Position numbers and translations under genes: made by a program. Below the pieces are notes generated by a model. It was not told the origin of the DNA. It was given only the letters and a program-made list of their open reading frames with translations, and ran no database searches. From the NCBI RefSeq assembly GCF_030389965.1, contig NZ_CP128400.1, positions 62,001 through 126,000 of the forward strand: a stretch of 64,000 bases of DNA, read 5' to 3'. Positions 1-9,186 of the stretch are shown here, one piece after another. This stretch comes from Candidatus Chlorohelix allophototropha (GTDB taxonomy: Bacteria > Chloroflexota > Chloroflexia > Chloroheliales > Chloroheliaceae). Within the stretch, counting starts at the first letter, position 1. Each line of letters starts with the position of its first letter.

Positions 1-1
1 C

Positions 2-2590
2 GGCACGGTGACGATAACCAATTCCACTCTCTACAGCAATTCCGCTAAAGGCGGCGGGGCTATTGAGAACCCCTTTGGCATGGTGACAATAACCAATTCC
101 ACTCTCTACAGCAATTCCGCTACCAATGGCGGGGCTATTTATAACAACGGCACGGTCACGCTAACCAATTCCACTCTCTACAGCAATTCCGCTACCCTAG
201 ACGGCGGGGCTATTGATAACACTGGCGGCACGGTGACGCTAACCAATTCCACTCTCTACAGCAATTCTGCTAACTACGGCGGGGCTATTTATAACTTCGC
301 CGGTACGGCTAATTTTCAGAACAGCTTGTTGCAGGGCAGTAGTATCTGTGCTGGCGGCGACTTCACCGATAAGGGCTATAACCTTGTGGCTACAACGAGT
401 ATCTATAACTGCCAGTTCAGCGGCACCAGCAAAACCACCACCGATGCGATACTGGGTACTCCCGGAAATAACGGTGGGGTAACCAATACCATTGCGCTGT
501 TGTCCGGCAGCCCGGCTATAGACGCGATTCCGGCGGCTTCTTGCGTAGTTACCGCTGACCAGCGCGGGGTTAACCGTCCGCAGGGTACGGGGTGCGACAT
601 TGGCGCATTTGAGACTCAAGTAGCCACCAAGTTGGCGATATCCACTCCGAGCGGGGCAGTGGCGGGTTCAGCTTTCACTACCCAACCCGTGATAACAGTC
701 CAAGACATATATAGCAACACCGCTACCAGCTTTAGCGGCACAGTGACCGTTGCTATCAAAAGTGGCACTGGCACAACAGGCGCTACTCTCGGTGGTACTA
801 CTACCGTTAGCGCGGTTAACGGCGTGGCGACCTTCTCCGGCTTGAGCATTGACAAGAGCGGCACGGGCTATGTGCTGACCGCGACCAGCGGCACTTTGAC
901 CTCTGCCGATACCAGCGGCTTCACGATAACAGCCGGAGCAGCCACCAAGTTGGCGGTAACTACTCCGAGCGGGGCAGTGGCAGGTTCACCCTTCACTACC
1001 CAACCCGTCGTAACAGTCCAAGATGTATATAGCAACACCGCTACCAGCTTTAGCGGCGCAGTGACCGTTACTATCAAGAGCGGTACTGGCACAACAGGCG
1101 CAACCCTTAGCGGTACTACTACGGTTAGCACGGTTAACGGCGTGGCAACCTTCTCCGGTTTGAGCATTGACAAGAGCGGGACGGGCTACGTACTGACCGC
1201 AACTAGCGGCAACTTATCCATCGATACTGCCAACTTTAACGTAGAACCCGGTACCTCTTCTCAGTTGGTGATAACCACCCAACCGAGCGGCGCAGTAGCG
1301 GGGGCAGCCTTCACTACCACAGTGACGGCACACGACACGAACGGCAACACCGCTACGAACTTTAGCGGCACAGTGACCGTTGCTATCAAAAGTGGCACTG
1401 GCACACCAGGCGCTACTCTCGGTGGTACGGCTACCATTAGCGCGGTTAACGGCGTGGCAACCTTCTCCGATTTGAGCCTTGACAAGAGCGGCACGGGCTA
1501 TGTGCTGACCGCCAGCGCCACAGGCTTAACCTCAGCCAATACTAACAGCTTCGATATAACAACCGGAACAGCCGCCAAGTTGGTGATAACCACCCAACCG
1601 AGTGGCGCAGTGGCAAGTTCAGCTTTCACCACCCAACCCGTGGTAACAGCCCAAGATGCGAACGGCAACACCGCTACCAGCTTTAACCGTGCGGTGACCG
1701 TTGCCATCAAGAGCGGCGCAGGCACAACAGGTGCACTGCTAAGCGGCACACTTACCGTCAATGCCATTAACGGCGTGGCAACCTTCTCCAACCTGAAGAT
1801 TAACAAGAGCGGGAGAGGTTATGTGCTGGTTTTCAACGCCACCGGCTTAACTTCAGCCCAAAGTAACCCCTTCAATGTTGTTATCATCGGACAGCCTTCC
1901 GACCTGATACCCCAACTCCGGGTTAGCCCCTCTCCGGTGGTAGCGATTAGCCCTGAGAACCTTGTTTCCTTCAGCTTCAAGGTGAAGAATATCGGGGTAG
2001 GCAGCACGAGCTACGTTCGACTGGAAATACCGATACCGCAAGGGCTAGAGGTAGGTTATCTGAAGAACACAAGCTCAGGCGTGTGGGTTACCCAAGTGAC
2101 CACCACCACCGTGACAATTGCCTTGCCGAGCCTTGGACAGGATCAGGAAGTGCACGGGACTTTGCTATTCCGCCCCAACGCCAACGCGGTAATCGGTACT
2201 GAGATCGAGGCGCGTTACAAAGTGGTGTTTGACGATGAAGTGGGATGCGGCAAGAGCTTGAACAGCAACACCCAACGCTTTGTATTCGGCGAAACGAACA
2301 GCAGCGAGGATGGCGCAATTCAGCGCGGCGCAGCAATAAGCGCAACTGTCGGCGAGAAGGTCAGCCTTGTGCAGAAGGGCTACCTAGCCAACGAGATTGT
2401 ATCGCTATGGTACACGAAACCGGACGGCACAAGCGTGAGTTTGGGAGAGCAACGCGCCAACGCCAACGGTGAAATTACCATCTTGCTGAACACCGCCGGA
2501 TTTGCGCCGGGCGATTATGCGGTCGTGGGCTACGGCAACCGCTCAGAAGTTACCCAAGTGAACATTCTGACCGTAGTCGCGGCGAGCTAG
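2..2590 (+). CDS. Large surface adhesin, 5' end outside window (beta-helix repeats, Ig-like repeats)
   Basis: The reading frame is open at the left edge, so the N-terminus and any signal peptide are missing. The first 100 residues hold four copies of a 24-26 residue unit (core TNSTLYSNSA..GGAI), typical of a right-handed beta-helix. A choice-of-anchor type motif (CDIGAFE) follows near residue 200. Four Ig-like repeats of about 104 residues come next (GAVAGS.FTTQPV ... GVATFS.L..DKSGTGYVL), then a DUF11-like beta domain from about residue 635 and a C-terminal beta-rich tail with no LPXTG or membrane anchor. The likely role is an extracellular or cell-surface protein in adhesion; this is inferred from the architecture. 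The same Ig-like repeat occurs in the truncated gene at 9963-11432. The exact length and start are unknown. Confidence 0.85.
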   Translation, partial: GTVTITNSTLYSNSAKGGGAIENPFGMVTITNSTLYSNSATNGGAIYNNGTVTLTNSTLYSNSATLDGGAIDNTGGTVTLTNSTLYSNSANYGGAIYNFAGTANFQNSLLQGSSICAGGDFTDKGYNLVATTSIYNCQFSGTSKTTTDAILGTPGNNGGVTNTIALLSGSPAIDAIPAASCVVTADQRGVNRPQGTGCDIGAFETQVATKLAISTPSGAVAGSAFTTQPVITVQDIYSNTATSFSGTVTVAIKSGTGTTGATLGGTTTVSAVNGVATFSGLSIDKSGTGYVLTATSGTLTSADTSGFTITAGAATKLAVTTPSGAVAGSPFTTQPVVTVQDVYSNTATSFSGAVTVTIKSGTGTTGATLSGTTTVSTVNGVATFSGLSIDKSGTGYVLTATSGNLSIDTANFNVEPGTSSQLVITTQPSGAVAGAAFTTTVTAHDTNGNTATNFSGTVTVAIKSGTGTPGATLGGTATISAVNGVATFSDLSLDKSGTGYVLTASATGLTSANTNSFDITTGTAAKLVITTQPSGAVASSAFTTQPVVTAQDANGNTATSFNRAVTVAIKSGAGTTGALLSGTLTVNAINGVATFSNLKINKSGRGYVLVFNATGLTSAQSNPFNVVIIGQPSDLIPQLRVSPSPVVAISPENLVSFSFKVKNIGVGSTSYVRLEIPIPQGLEVGYLKNTSSGVWVTQVTTTTVTIALPSLGQDQEVHGTLLFRPNANAVIGTEIEARYKVVFDDEVGCGKSLNSNTQRFVFGETNSSEDGAIQRGAAISATVGEKVSLVQKGYLANEIVSLWYTKPDGTSVSLGEQRANANGEITILLNTAGFAPGDYAVVGYGNRSEVTQVNILTVVAAS
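632..1880 (+). repeat. Four tandem ~315-bp repeats encoding Ig-like modules
   Basis: Units begin near 632, 944, 1264 and 1579 and are very similar at the DNA level as well as in protein. Long shared stretches suggest recent duplication or gene conversion. The fourth unit is the most diverged. Such arrays commonly vary in copy number between strains. Confidence 0.8.
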
Positions 2591-2607
2591 TTTAATAGAA
2601 GCAAATG

Positions 2608-2640
2608 CCTTCCTTTTCCTTGCTTGGAAGGGGTCGGTTT
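2608..2640 (+). terminator. Possible weak terminator after adhesin gene
   Basis: A 6-bp stem (CCTTCC at 2608-2613 with GGAAGG at 2626-2631) is followed by a T-rich run, 18 bp after the stop codon. The stem is short and the loop is 12 nt, so support is modest. Confidence 0.4.
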
Positions 2641-2807
2641 TTGTTTGAGTTGCGATATGGGGTAGCGGGCACAGTGGAACAATTTTGTACGGTTTGCGTT
2701 TTTTTCTGGCTAAACTTGTTATTAGTAGTTAAAAACCGCCAATTTGGGAGTATATTTTCGCGTTATTGGTAGCCCAGCATAGTAACAAGTGCCAATAATG
2801 TCATGCT

Positions 2808-4288
2808 GTGTCTCGAAATATCGTACCCCCACTTTTTGGAGAAAGTCTTATAAAGTCATACCCCCTAATTGCCCTTTTAAGTAGTAGACTTTCCTTCTCA
2901 GACCCTAATGAAAGAAGGAAATATGCTTCAACAAGGACAAGCTATAACTTTCCAGCAACGTCTGGAAATTGCAGAACTCACGGCAGCCGGTCAAACTGGC
3001 CCCCAAATTGCTGGGTTAATGAATTGTTCTTTCTATACCGTTCGTAAATGGCGACGTCGTTTTGAAAAAGGAGGACGGACTGCGCTAAGTTCACATATGG
3101 GACGACCTCGGACTGGCGTGCTTTCTAAATTTTCAACTGAATTAAAGCAACTGATTATTCAATTACGAAAAGACCATCCAGGTTGGGGACCGGATACCCT
3201 TTTAGTAGCTTTACACAAAACAACCCAAACATCTGCGCTAGCCTTACCAAGTCGAGCTCGTTTGGCAGCTTTTCTTAAACAACGTGGTCTGACGCGACCT
3301 TACCAGACTCATATTGAATTATTTCAGGCGCCTAAAAAGCCTCTTGAACAACCTCATCAGGAGTGGCAGCTTGATGCACAGGGTAGTACTCAAGTAGAAG
3401 GGGTGGGCAAAGTTAGTTTGATTACCATAATTGATGTAGTAAGTCGCCTAAAAGTAGAGAGCTATCCAAGCTTGGAACATCGCAATCCTTCACTTCCAGA
3501 ATATCAAATGGCCCTGCGCCGGGCTTTTCTAAACTATGGTATGCCTAAACGAATTACCCTCGATCACGGAACAGTTTTTTACGATAATACTACCCCTTCT
3601 CCCTTCCCAACCAAACTACATTTATGGTTCATTGGTCTCGACATCGAAGTGGGTTTTATTCGCAAAAGGCAACCGACCGACCACGGTATGATTGAACGGA
3701 CCCATCAAATCATGACTAAACAAGCTCTTTTAGGGCAAAAATATTCTTCCCAAGTAGGACTGTGGAACGGGTTGGATGAGCGACGAGAGGTTCTTAACAC
3801 TGAATTGTCAGTTCGCACCTTAAAGAAAGCCCCGCTTAAGGCTTACCCACAGGCTAAACACAGCGGTCGTTATTACCAACCGCAGTGGGAAGAAGATTTG
3901 TTGGATTTACAACGGGTAGGTACTTATCTAGGTCAGGGCCACTGGTTTCGGAGGGTTAAGGGCAATGGTCATTTTAATTTGGGTGGGTTGGGTTATTATA
4001 TTGGTAATCGTTTAATCGGTAAGCTGTTAGAAATCCGGTTTGACCCTGCCAAGATGAGTTTGAAATGCCAGCCTGAAGAGAGCCAGGAAGTGCTAGAGTT
4101 ACCAGTTCAAGGGATTAGTAAGATTGATTTAATGGGTGAATAAGCCAGCTTCAGGCACTTCCAGTTTACCAATTGGCTTTGCCTTTCTCCTCACAGGGAT
4201 CAACGCCTTTTACAATATTCTCAGCAATTAGGGGGTACGACTTTATAAGACTTTCTCCAAAAAGTGGGGGTACGATATTTCGAGACAC
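2808..4288 (+). mobile_element. IS481-like insertion sequence with 65-bp inverted repeats
   Basis: Positions 2808-2872 and 4224-4288 are inverted copies of each other, with a single mismatch visible over 65 bp. The element carries one DDE transposase gene. The repeats are unusually long for an IS of this kind. Similarity extends weakly outside the repeats (CCAATAA on both sides), so the true tips may lie slightly further out. No target duplication directly abutting the repeats was found. Confidence 0.85.
2923..4143 (+). CDS. HTH + DDE (rve-type) transposase, IS481-like
   Basis: Transposase of about 406 residues that catalyses IS movement. The N-terminus is a helix-turn-helix (QRLEIAEL...TVRKWRRRF) followed by a second DNA-binding segment. 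The retroviral-integrase-type core contains the acidic triad: Asp in WQLDAQGS, Asp in TLDHGTVF and Glu in DHGMIERTHQ. ATG 2923 is preferred over ATG 2908 because an AGAAGGA ribosome site lies 3-9 nt upstream of it. The gene fills the element between the inverted repeats and appears intact. IS481 assignment is from architecture only; another rve-type family is possible. Confidence 0.85.
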   Translation: MLQQGQAITFQQRLEIAELTAAGQTGPQIAGLMNCSFYTVRKWRRRFEKGGRTALSSHMGRPRTGVLSKFSTELKQLIIQLRKDHPGWGPDTLLVALHKTTQTSALALPSRARLAAFLKQRGLTRPYQTHIELFQAPKKPLEQPHQEWQLDAQGSTQVEGVGKVSLITIIDVVSRLKVESYPSLEHRNPSLPEYQMALRRAFLNYGMPKRITLDHGTVFYDNTTPSPFPTKLHLWFIGLDIEVGFIRKRQPTDHGMIERTHQIMTKQALLGQKYSSQVGLWNGLDERREVLNTELSVRTLKKAPLKAYPQAKHSGRYYQPQWEEDLLDLQRVGTYLGQGHWFRRVKGNGHFNLGGLGYYIGNRLIGKLLEIRFDPAKMSLKCQPEESQEVLELPVQGISKIDLMGE

Positions 4289-4570
4289 GGCAGAGTCTTA
4301 TTGGTAGTGCTTTTCGTGATTTGGTGCTCTATTCACCGGTTCTTAATTATCTTCTTAATTCTAGTGTGTGTTTTTTTGCCGTATCCTCCCTGCATGCCTT
4401 GTTCCTTTCCCCCCCTACAGAGATCCAGTTCTGGCAGGATCTGATATCAAGTTGGCGACATATGATTAAATTGAAGATGGTGGATTGTAGTATGATAGGG
4501 TCATAAAATAAATTGGCACAGGGATTTATCAACTAATATGCTAAATGATGAACACCATAAGGAGACAATG

Positions 4571-5482
4571 ATGCAGCTCACCCTTAACCAGGATATTCAG
4601 ATGCCCATGATTGGCTTCGGTACCTATCTGATTACCAATGATGAGGTCAAGACCGTTGTTTTGGAAGCTTTAAGGTCAGGGTACCGGCACATTGATACCG
4701 CCGAAGCGTATGGTAATGAGGAGGGTGTCGGACAAGCGATACAAGCTGGTAGGCAGGAACTTGGGTTAGCGCGGAAGGATATTTTCGTGACTACCAAGCT
4801 ATGGCCCGGAAACGACGCCTGGGGGCAACCCGTCAAAACCTACCAATCAACAATCGAGTCGCTGAATCAGAGTTTATCAAATCTGAAATTGGATTATGTC
4901 GATTTATATCTGATTCATGCCCCATTAGCCAAGGACCAGCGCCTGGAACAATGGAAAGCCCTCGTCGCGCTGCGTCAGATGGGGAAAGTACGCGCCATCG
5001 GTGTGAGTAACTTTAATATTACCCATATCGAAGAAATCAAATCTGCCGGTTTGCCACTCCCTGACGCCAATCAGATTGAATTACATCCCTGGTCTCAGAA
5101 GCCAGCCTTGACTTCATATCTGAGAGACCATAATATTGCGAGCATTGCCTACAGTAGCCTTGTGCCGCTCTCAACCTGGCGAACTGCGCCAGGACAGGAT
5201 AGCGCCAAGACCGATGCCATGAAACAAGCAGGCGCTGAGGCGGATTCACCTTTTAAGATAATGGCGCAAAAGTATGGTGTTTCCGAGGCACAGGTTCTAC
5301 TCCGATGGGGGTTACAGAAGGGTTATGCAATTCTGCCGAAAAGTACCAATAAGACAAGAATCCGGCAGAATTCTGATGTCCTCTCATTTGAAATTGATGA
5401 TGCAGACCTGACTGTCATCGAAAAAATGGACCGGGGTGACGGAGTTGCCTGGAGTTTTGGGGATCCCACGAAAGTATCCTGA
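4571..5482 (+). CDS. Aldo/keto reductase
   Basis: NAD(P)H-dependent oxidoreductase of 303 residues, (beta/alpha)8 fold, cytosolic. The family's catalytic tetrad is visible: Asp42 and Tyr47 in HIDTAEAYGNE, Lys76 in TTKLWPG and His116 in YLIHAPL. The typical GFGTYL and VRAIGVSNF motifs are also present. AAGGAG at 4559-4564 places the start at ATG 4571, 6 nt downstream, rather than at ATG 4538. An AraC-type regulator follows 88 bp downstream on the same strand, so the pair may form a small regulated unit. The substrate cannot be read from sequence. The two genes sit between insertion sequences, consistent with acquisition by transfer. Confidence 0.9.
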   Translation: MQLTLNQDIQMPMIGFGTYLITNDEVKTVVLEALRSGYRHIDTAEAYGNEEGVGQAIQAGRQELGLARKDIFVTTKLWPGNDAWGQPVKTYQSTIESLNQSLSNLKLDYVDLYLIHAPLAKDQRLEQWKALVALRQMGKVRAIGVSNFNITHIEEIKSAGLPLPDANQIELHPWSQKPALTSYLRDHNIASIAYSSLVPLSTWRTAPGQDSAKTDAMKQAGAEADSPFKIMAQKYGVSEAQVLLRWGLQKGYAILPKSTNKTRIRQNSDVLSFEIDDADLTVIEKMDRGDGVAWSFGDPTKVS

Positions 5483-5570
5483 TCACACCGGGATGCCCCG
5501 GTTACTCAGCAGTGTCACCCGATAGGGAACCCTGGCCATCAACGGCCGGCCATTCAAGGAGCAGTAAAAG

Positions 5571-6572
5571 ATGACCGAAAGGAATAGGCTGCGCTATGCC
5601 TTCGACAAAGGATGGCAAGCACTCTTCCACGATTTGGATATCGGTGTGCAGGATGTATTACGTTATGCACAACTGCCACTTGATCTTTTCTCGCGCCAAC
5701 CGATTACGATGAACGGGGCTGAGTATTTTCGATTTTGGAAGGGCCTGGCCTTTGTAACCCGGGATGACCCCACCTTTTCGCTGCGCTTGGTACAAGCCAT
5801 TTCGCCAGAAACCGTTGGCCCTGCGCTGTTTGTCGCCTTTTGCAGCAATGATTTGAATACCGCCCTTCATCGCATCGCAAAATACAAACCCCTCGTCGGA
5901 CCGCTCCATATGACTGTCGATCAAAGCGAAAGTCAGACACAAATCGCTTTTGGGAGTGTATTACCGGATGATCGGGTGCCCGAGAATTTGATCATTATGG
6001 AACTCGCGTTCTGGGTTCATGTGGCACGAATGGCAACCCGCGCCCCGATCATCCCCAAATCTGTCCAAATGTTGTTTGAACCACCTGAAAGAGAAACTCA
6101 CGAGGCGTTTTTTGGTTCATCCATCATCCTTAGTGAGTTCAATGGTCTAACATTTGAAGCAAAGGATGCAGCAAAACCATTTCTTACGACAAATCAGGCA
6201 ATGTGGTCAATTCTTCAACCTGAACTTAATAAGAGATTGAAAGATCTAACCAGGGAATCGTCCTTTAAGGAGCGTGTCCGGGCTTGCCTGGTCGAGATAC
6301 TCCCCAGTGGTCATTATTCAATGGCGGATGTCGCCTCCAAACTTGCGATGAGTAGCCGCACCCTTCATCGCCGACTTAAAGATGAAGCTACGACATTTCA
6401 GGCAGTACTGGATGAATTGAGAGAAGAACTTGCCCGACATTATTTAGGCGTATCGGATTATTCGAGTACAGAAATTGCCTTCTTATTAGGTTATGAGGAG
6501 ACGAACTCGTTCTACCGGGCATTTCGAGTATGGACAGGGAATACCCCCGAGGAAATTCGGTCTTCAGCCTAG
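5571..6572 (+). CDS. AraC-family transcriptional regulator
   Basis: Protein of 333 residues. The N-terminal about 200 residues match the arabinose-binding-type sensor domain found in AraC regulators of the OruR/ArgR-like group (YFRFWKGLAFVTRDDPTFSLRL). Residues about 235-333 are the double helix-turn-helix DNA-binding domain (MADVASKLAMSSRTLHRRLK, then IAFLLGYEETNSFYRAFRVWTGNTPEEIR). An AAGGAG ribosome site precedes ATG 5571. It probably controls the aldo/keto reductase upstream or an adjacent promoter; this is inferred from adjacency. The effector is unknown. Confidence 0.9.
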   Translation: MTERNRLRYAFDKGWQALFHDLDIGVQDVLRYAQLPLDLFSRQPITMNGAEYFRFWKGLAFVTRDDPTFSLRLVQAISPETVGPALFVAFCSNDLNTALHRIAKYKPLVGPLHMTVDQSESQTQIAFGSVLPDDRVPENLIIMELAFWVHVARMATRAPIIPKSVQMLFEPPERETHEAFFGSSIILSEFNGLTFEAKDAAKPFLTTNQAMWSILQPELNKRLKDLTRESSFKERVRACLVEILPSGHYSMADVASKLAMSSRTLHRRLKDEATTFQAVLDELREELARHYLGVSDYSSTEIAFLLGYEETNSFYRAFRVWTGNTPEEIRSSA

Positions 6573-7098
6573 TATGAGCGAGGTCGCCGTGTAATAAGCC
6601 CGGTAATTTTTATGTATAAAAGTTATGATTTGATCGAACAGTGGAGGTTTATCTGATTATACCGGTTTCAAGATGGGGGTTTTTGCATAACCCCCCGAAA
6701 CGGTGCATTACTACCACAAACCAGTTAATGTTGTGTTTCAAAATGTCTTAGAGGTTGTGATAATGGCATTATGAGACAACATCTGAGACGGGTCAATGGG
6801 TGTGTCTCAGAAATTATACTTTTTGAGACGCGCATTAGCTACCCGACCGGAGCGAAATACACCTAGGAACAGGATGCGTGTAAAAATCTATCACAAGGAA
6901 AAGAGACGGCCAATACAGAATAAATTAGCCGCCTGAGTTTAAATTCGGTAGTCACGGCAAACTCCTGGCGCGAAAAAGGCTCTTTTTAAGTAAATTTTCG
7001 GCTTTTTTGGTCTTTTTAGCGGAAATTTAATGATAGTAATAGATAACTGGAATTATCCATTGTTATATTAACCAGTTTTTCGACCCTTTGCAACTCTT
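6573..7098. other. Non-coding spacer with GTCTC/GAGAC palindromes
   Basis: No convincing gene. It holds a 13-bp palindrome (ATAATG-G-CATTAT near 6761) and paired GTCTCA/TGAGAC motifs around 6740-6830. One of these starts TGTGTCTC, like the end of the IS481-like element at 2808. It may be a solo IS end or an operator region. Confidence 0.4.
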
Positions 7099-7127
7099 TT
7101 GACAGGTGTTCGAATTATCCGTATAAT
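7099..7127 (+). promoter_or_regulatory. Consensus sigma-70-type promoter
   Basis: TTGACA at 7099-7104 and TATAAT at 7122-7127 are separated by exactly 17 bp, matching the housekeeping consensus in all 12 positions. The predicted start near 7134 is about 35 nt upstream of the small gene at 7169. Confidence 0.85.
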
Positions 7128-7168
7128 TCCATCTCTTACTGCCGCGATTACAAAAGAAAGTCTGAATA

Positions 7169-7471
7169 TTGAACGAACAGAATAAATTAACTTCTCCAAC
7201 TCCCCAGAAACTTAAAAAACCCCGAGGGGCGCAAAAAGGCAACCGCAATGCCGCTAAAATTGGCGAAGACCTAAGATTTGAAATGTACTTTTCTAAATTA
7301 AGAAGAGCTTTTTTTGAGGAATGGTTTCAATTGAAGTTTGGCAGACCTGCTATTAATGAAGATGAACTCAGAGAGGTAGCTCGCCACCTCGCTAATGCTG
7401 CGATTGACCGGGCGATGGTCGAAGATTTTGAACGTCTTAACCCTCGTCGCCTTGCTGGGGAAGTATTTTAA
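7169..7471 (+). CDS. Small protein of unknown function, GAxKGNxNAxK motif
   Basis: A 100-residue protein starting at TTG 7169, with an AAGAAAG purine run about 9 nt upstream. The N-terminus is basic and contains RGAQKGNRNAAK. That motif occurs at the start of many small proteins and terminase-like proteins of mobile elements (family knowledge). The rest is charged and probably helical. A perfect consensus promoter directly upstream supports expression. It lies just before an IS110 element and may be an accessory or host gene of the island. Function not recognised. Confidence 0.6.
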   Translation: MNEQNKLTSPTPQKLKKPRGAQKGNRNAAKIGEDLRFEMYFSKLRRAFFEEWFQLKFGRPAINEDELREVARHLANAAIDRAMVEDFERLNPRRLAGEVF

Positions 7472-7499
7472 CCCCTTTTATCCCTTCCTACGTCCTTGT

Positions 7500-7783
7500 G
7501 ATAGATTTTTGCTAGTATGAGTTGCAGAAGGGAGCGGAGCCAGTTATCCTCGGTAGTGTCTAGCTGGCGAGAACGCTTGTGGCAGTGGCGTTGGGGCTGG
7601 CCGAGATACGTGTTGGGACCTTGAGCCCGGTTTTTTTGCTTGGTTGCTCGCTCGGATCACGCTAGACTGGGAAACTCTCTCGACACTTAAAGCAAAAAGA
7701 GAGTTCAACCCGCATCGGTGCATGATCGTCACTAGCCCTCAAGTTTTAGCTGCCCTCTTCCTTCTATATTAAAGGAGGTCACA
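7500..7783 (+). ncRNA. Candidate bridge RNA region of IS110 copy A
   Basis: IS110 elements are known to express a bridge (seek) RNA from the non-coding end flanking the transposase, which pairs with target and donor DNA. The 284 nt upstream of this transposase have no ORF, are GC-richer than nearby spacers and contain a clear stem: AACTCTCT at 7673-7680 with AGAGAGTT at 7698-7705. Further complementary G/C-rich segments lie at 7530-7610. The exact RNA ends and guide loops are not resolved by eye. Confidence 0.45.
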
Positions 7784-9007
7784 ATGACTAAGGTAACCTC
7801 TTCTCCACGTTTCGTGGCTTTCGATGTTAGTAAACGTAGTATAGTTGCAGCAGCAGTGGATGCCGAACAGAAAATTTTACTCCAGCCCAGAAAAATTACC
7901 CTGGAGAAATTCGAAAACTGGTGCCAGAAAAATCTCTATCCAACTGATCGAGTAGTGCTGGAAGCTACCGGCAATGCCTGGCAATTCTATGACCAACTCC
8001 AACCTCTAGTGGCTTCCGTCACCATCGCCAATGCCTTGCAGGTTAAGCTGATTGCACAGGCCAAAGTTAAAACTGATGCCAGAGACGCTCTCAACTTGGC
8101 TAAACTTCACGCGGCAGCTCTGATCCCAGCCGTGTGGGTGCCACCTCAGCCGGTACGAGATTTGCGTTCTTTGGTAGCGCAACGCAACATCTTGGTAAAG
8201 CAACGTACCAAATGTCGCAATCGCTTGCACGCTCGACTTATGGCACATAATTTGTTTCCACCAGAAGGCAATCCTTTCTCAGAAGCAAATCTAAGCTGGT
8301 GGGAAAATCTGGTGCTGTCCCATGCTGAAAAACTACAAATCAGGCAAGCCTGGAAGCTACTCCTAGAATTGGAACCTTTAATAGGAGAAATCGAGGCAGA
8401 ATTTCTGCGCTTGAGTTGTTCTGAGCAATGGGCTTCCCAGACTATTTTTCTGATACAACTGCCAGGTTTCGGGATAGTCACGGTGATGACCATCCTGGCG
8501 GCCATTGGGGATATTACCAGATTTGAGAGCCCTAAAAAACTGGTGGGATACAGTGGCCTGGGTGCCAGTGTGTACGCCAGTGGACAAGTCTGCCGAACTG
8601 GCTCAATAACCCGACAGGGCCGCAGCGAATTGAGAGGGGCTCTTTTAGAAGCGGCCTGGTCGGCAGTGGAGTGTAGTCACTATTGGAAAGAGGAGTATAC
8701 GCGGTTAAGTATTCACCTGGGAAAAGGCAAAGCGATTGTGGCGATAGCCCGAAAGCTGTTAGTGGCAGCCTGGCACGTTTTGCATAAACAGCAAGTAGAC
8801 TGTCATGCTGAACCGGAATTGGTAGCCCGCAAACTAATGAACTGGGGTGCCAAATTGAAATTGGAAGGGCGAGGTCAGTTGACTACTCGAGAATTCCTGC
8901 TCCAAAAGCTTCAATGTTTGAAGTTGGAAGATAAAATAAGCAGTTTCAACTGGAATGGGCAAGCTTACACCCTGGTAGCAGCGCGAGCCACGGAAGTAGC
9001 TGGTTAG
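7784..9007 (+). CDS. IS110-family DEDD transposase (copy A)
   Basis: A 407-residue recombinase. The N-terminal RuvC-like domain shows the DEDD acidic residues: Asp14 (FDVSK), Glu60 (VLEATGN), Asp98 and Asp101 (KTDARDA). The C-terminal Tnp_20 domain has the helix-hairpin-helix-like LPGFGIVTVMTIL and the conserved GYSGLGASVYASGQ..R.GSITRQGRSELR with the catalytic-serine region. A strong AAAGGAGG site sits just before ATG 7784. The protein appears full-length. It differs strongly from the IS110 at 12935-14299, so these are two separate lineages. Confidence 0.92.
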   Translation: MTKVTSSPRFVAFDVSKRSIVAAAVDAEQKILLQPRKITLEKFENWCQKNLYPTDRVVLEATGNAWQFYDQLQPLVASVTIANALQVKLIAQAKVKTDARDALNLAKLHAAALIPAVWVPPQPVRDLRSLVAQRNILVKQRTKCRNRLHARLMAHNLFPPEGNPFSEANLSWWENLVLSHAEKLQIRQAWKLLLELEPLIGEIEAEFLRLSCSEQWASQTIFLIQLPGFGIVTVMTILAAIGDITRFESPKKLVGYSGLGASVYASGQVCRTGSITRQGRSELRGALLEAAWSAVECSHYWKEEYTRLSIHLGKGKAIVAIARKLLVAAWHVLHKQQVDCHAEPELVARKLMNWGAKLKLEGRGQLTTREFLLQKLQCLKLEDKISSFNWNGQAYTLVAARATEVAG

Positions 9008-9036
9008 CGCTGAGAACAATCTAAACGTAAAGCTGG

Positions 9037-9070
9037 CTGGTTGTGTTACTTTCAACCAGGTTTGTTTTGT
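9037..9070 (+). terminator. Terminator-like hairpin after IS110 copy A
   Basis: CTGGTTG (9037-9043) pairs with CAACCAG (9053-9059), and a T-rich stretch follows. It lies 30 bp after the transposase stop codon. Confidence 0.55.
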
Positions 9071-9077
9071 GTGTGCT

Positions 9078-9110
9078 TAAAAAAAGAAAAACGGCGCTTA
9101 TTCAGCGCCG
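9078..9110 (-). terminator. Strong intrinsic terminator on minus strand
   Basis: CGGCGCT (9092-9098) pairs with AGCGCCG (9104-9110) around a 5-nt loop. Read on the minus strand it is followed by a long T-rich tract (A-run at 9079-9091 on plus). It would end transcription arriving from the small minus-strand gene at 9187-9354. Confidence 0.75.
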
Positions 9111-9186
9111 CGCCTGCGTCCGTGAAACAGTCGGTGGGGAGGGGCTAACGTAGATAGAAGCAATGGGCTGTTTCACTCCCTCGGCG

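Larger units (their letters stand above)
7500..9060 (+). mobile_element. IS110-family insertion sequence (copy A)
   Basis: A DEDD transposase gene has a roughly 280-nt structured non-coding left part and a short right part. IS110 elements lack normal terminal inverted repeats, so the limits given are approximate, bounded by the upstream gene at 7471 and the hairpin at 9037-9059. Confidence 0.6.

Noticed and set aside
2763-4307. TTATTGGTAG direct repeat at 2763-2772 and 4298-4307 as target duplication of the IS481-like element
   Set aside because: The copies lie 35 and 9 nt away from the inverted repeats, so they do not abut the element ends.
4264-4506. 80-codon plus-strand frame
   Set aside because: It starts inside the IS inverted repeat and has no ribosome site or family resemblance.
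6740-6830. Tn3-type res site from the GTCTC/GAGAC motifs
   Set aside because: There is no resolvase gene nearby and the spacing does not match three-site res organisation.
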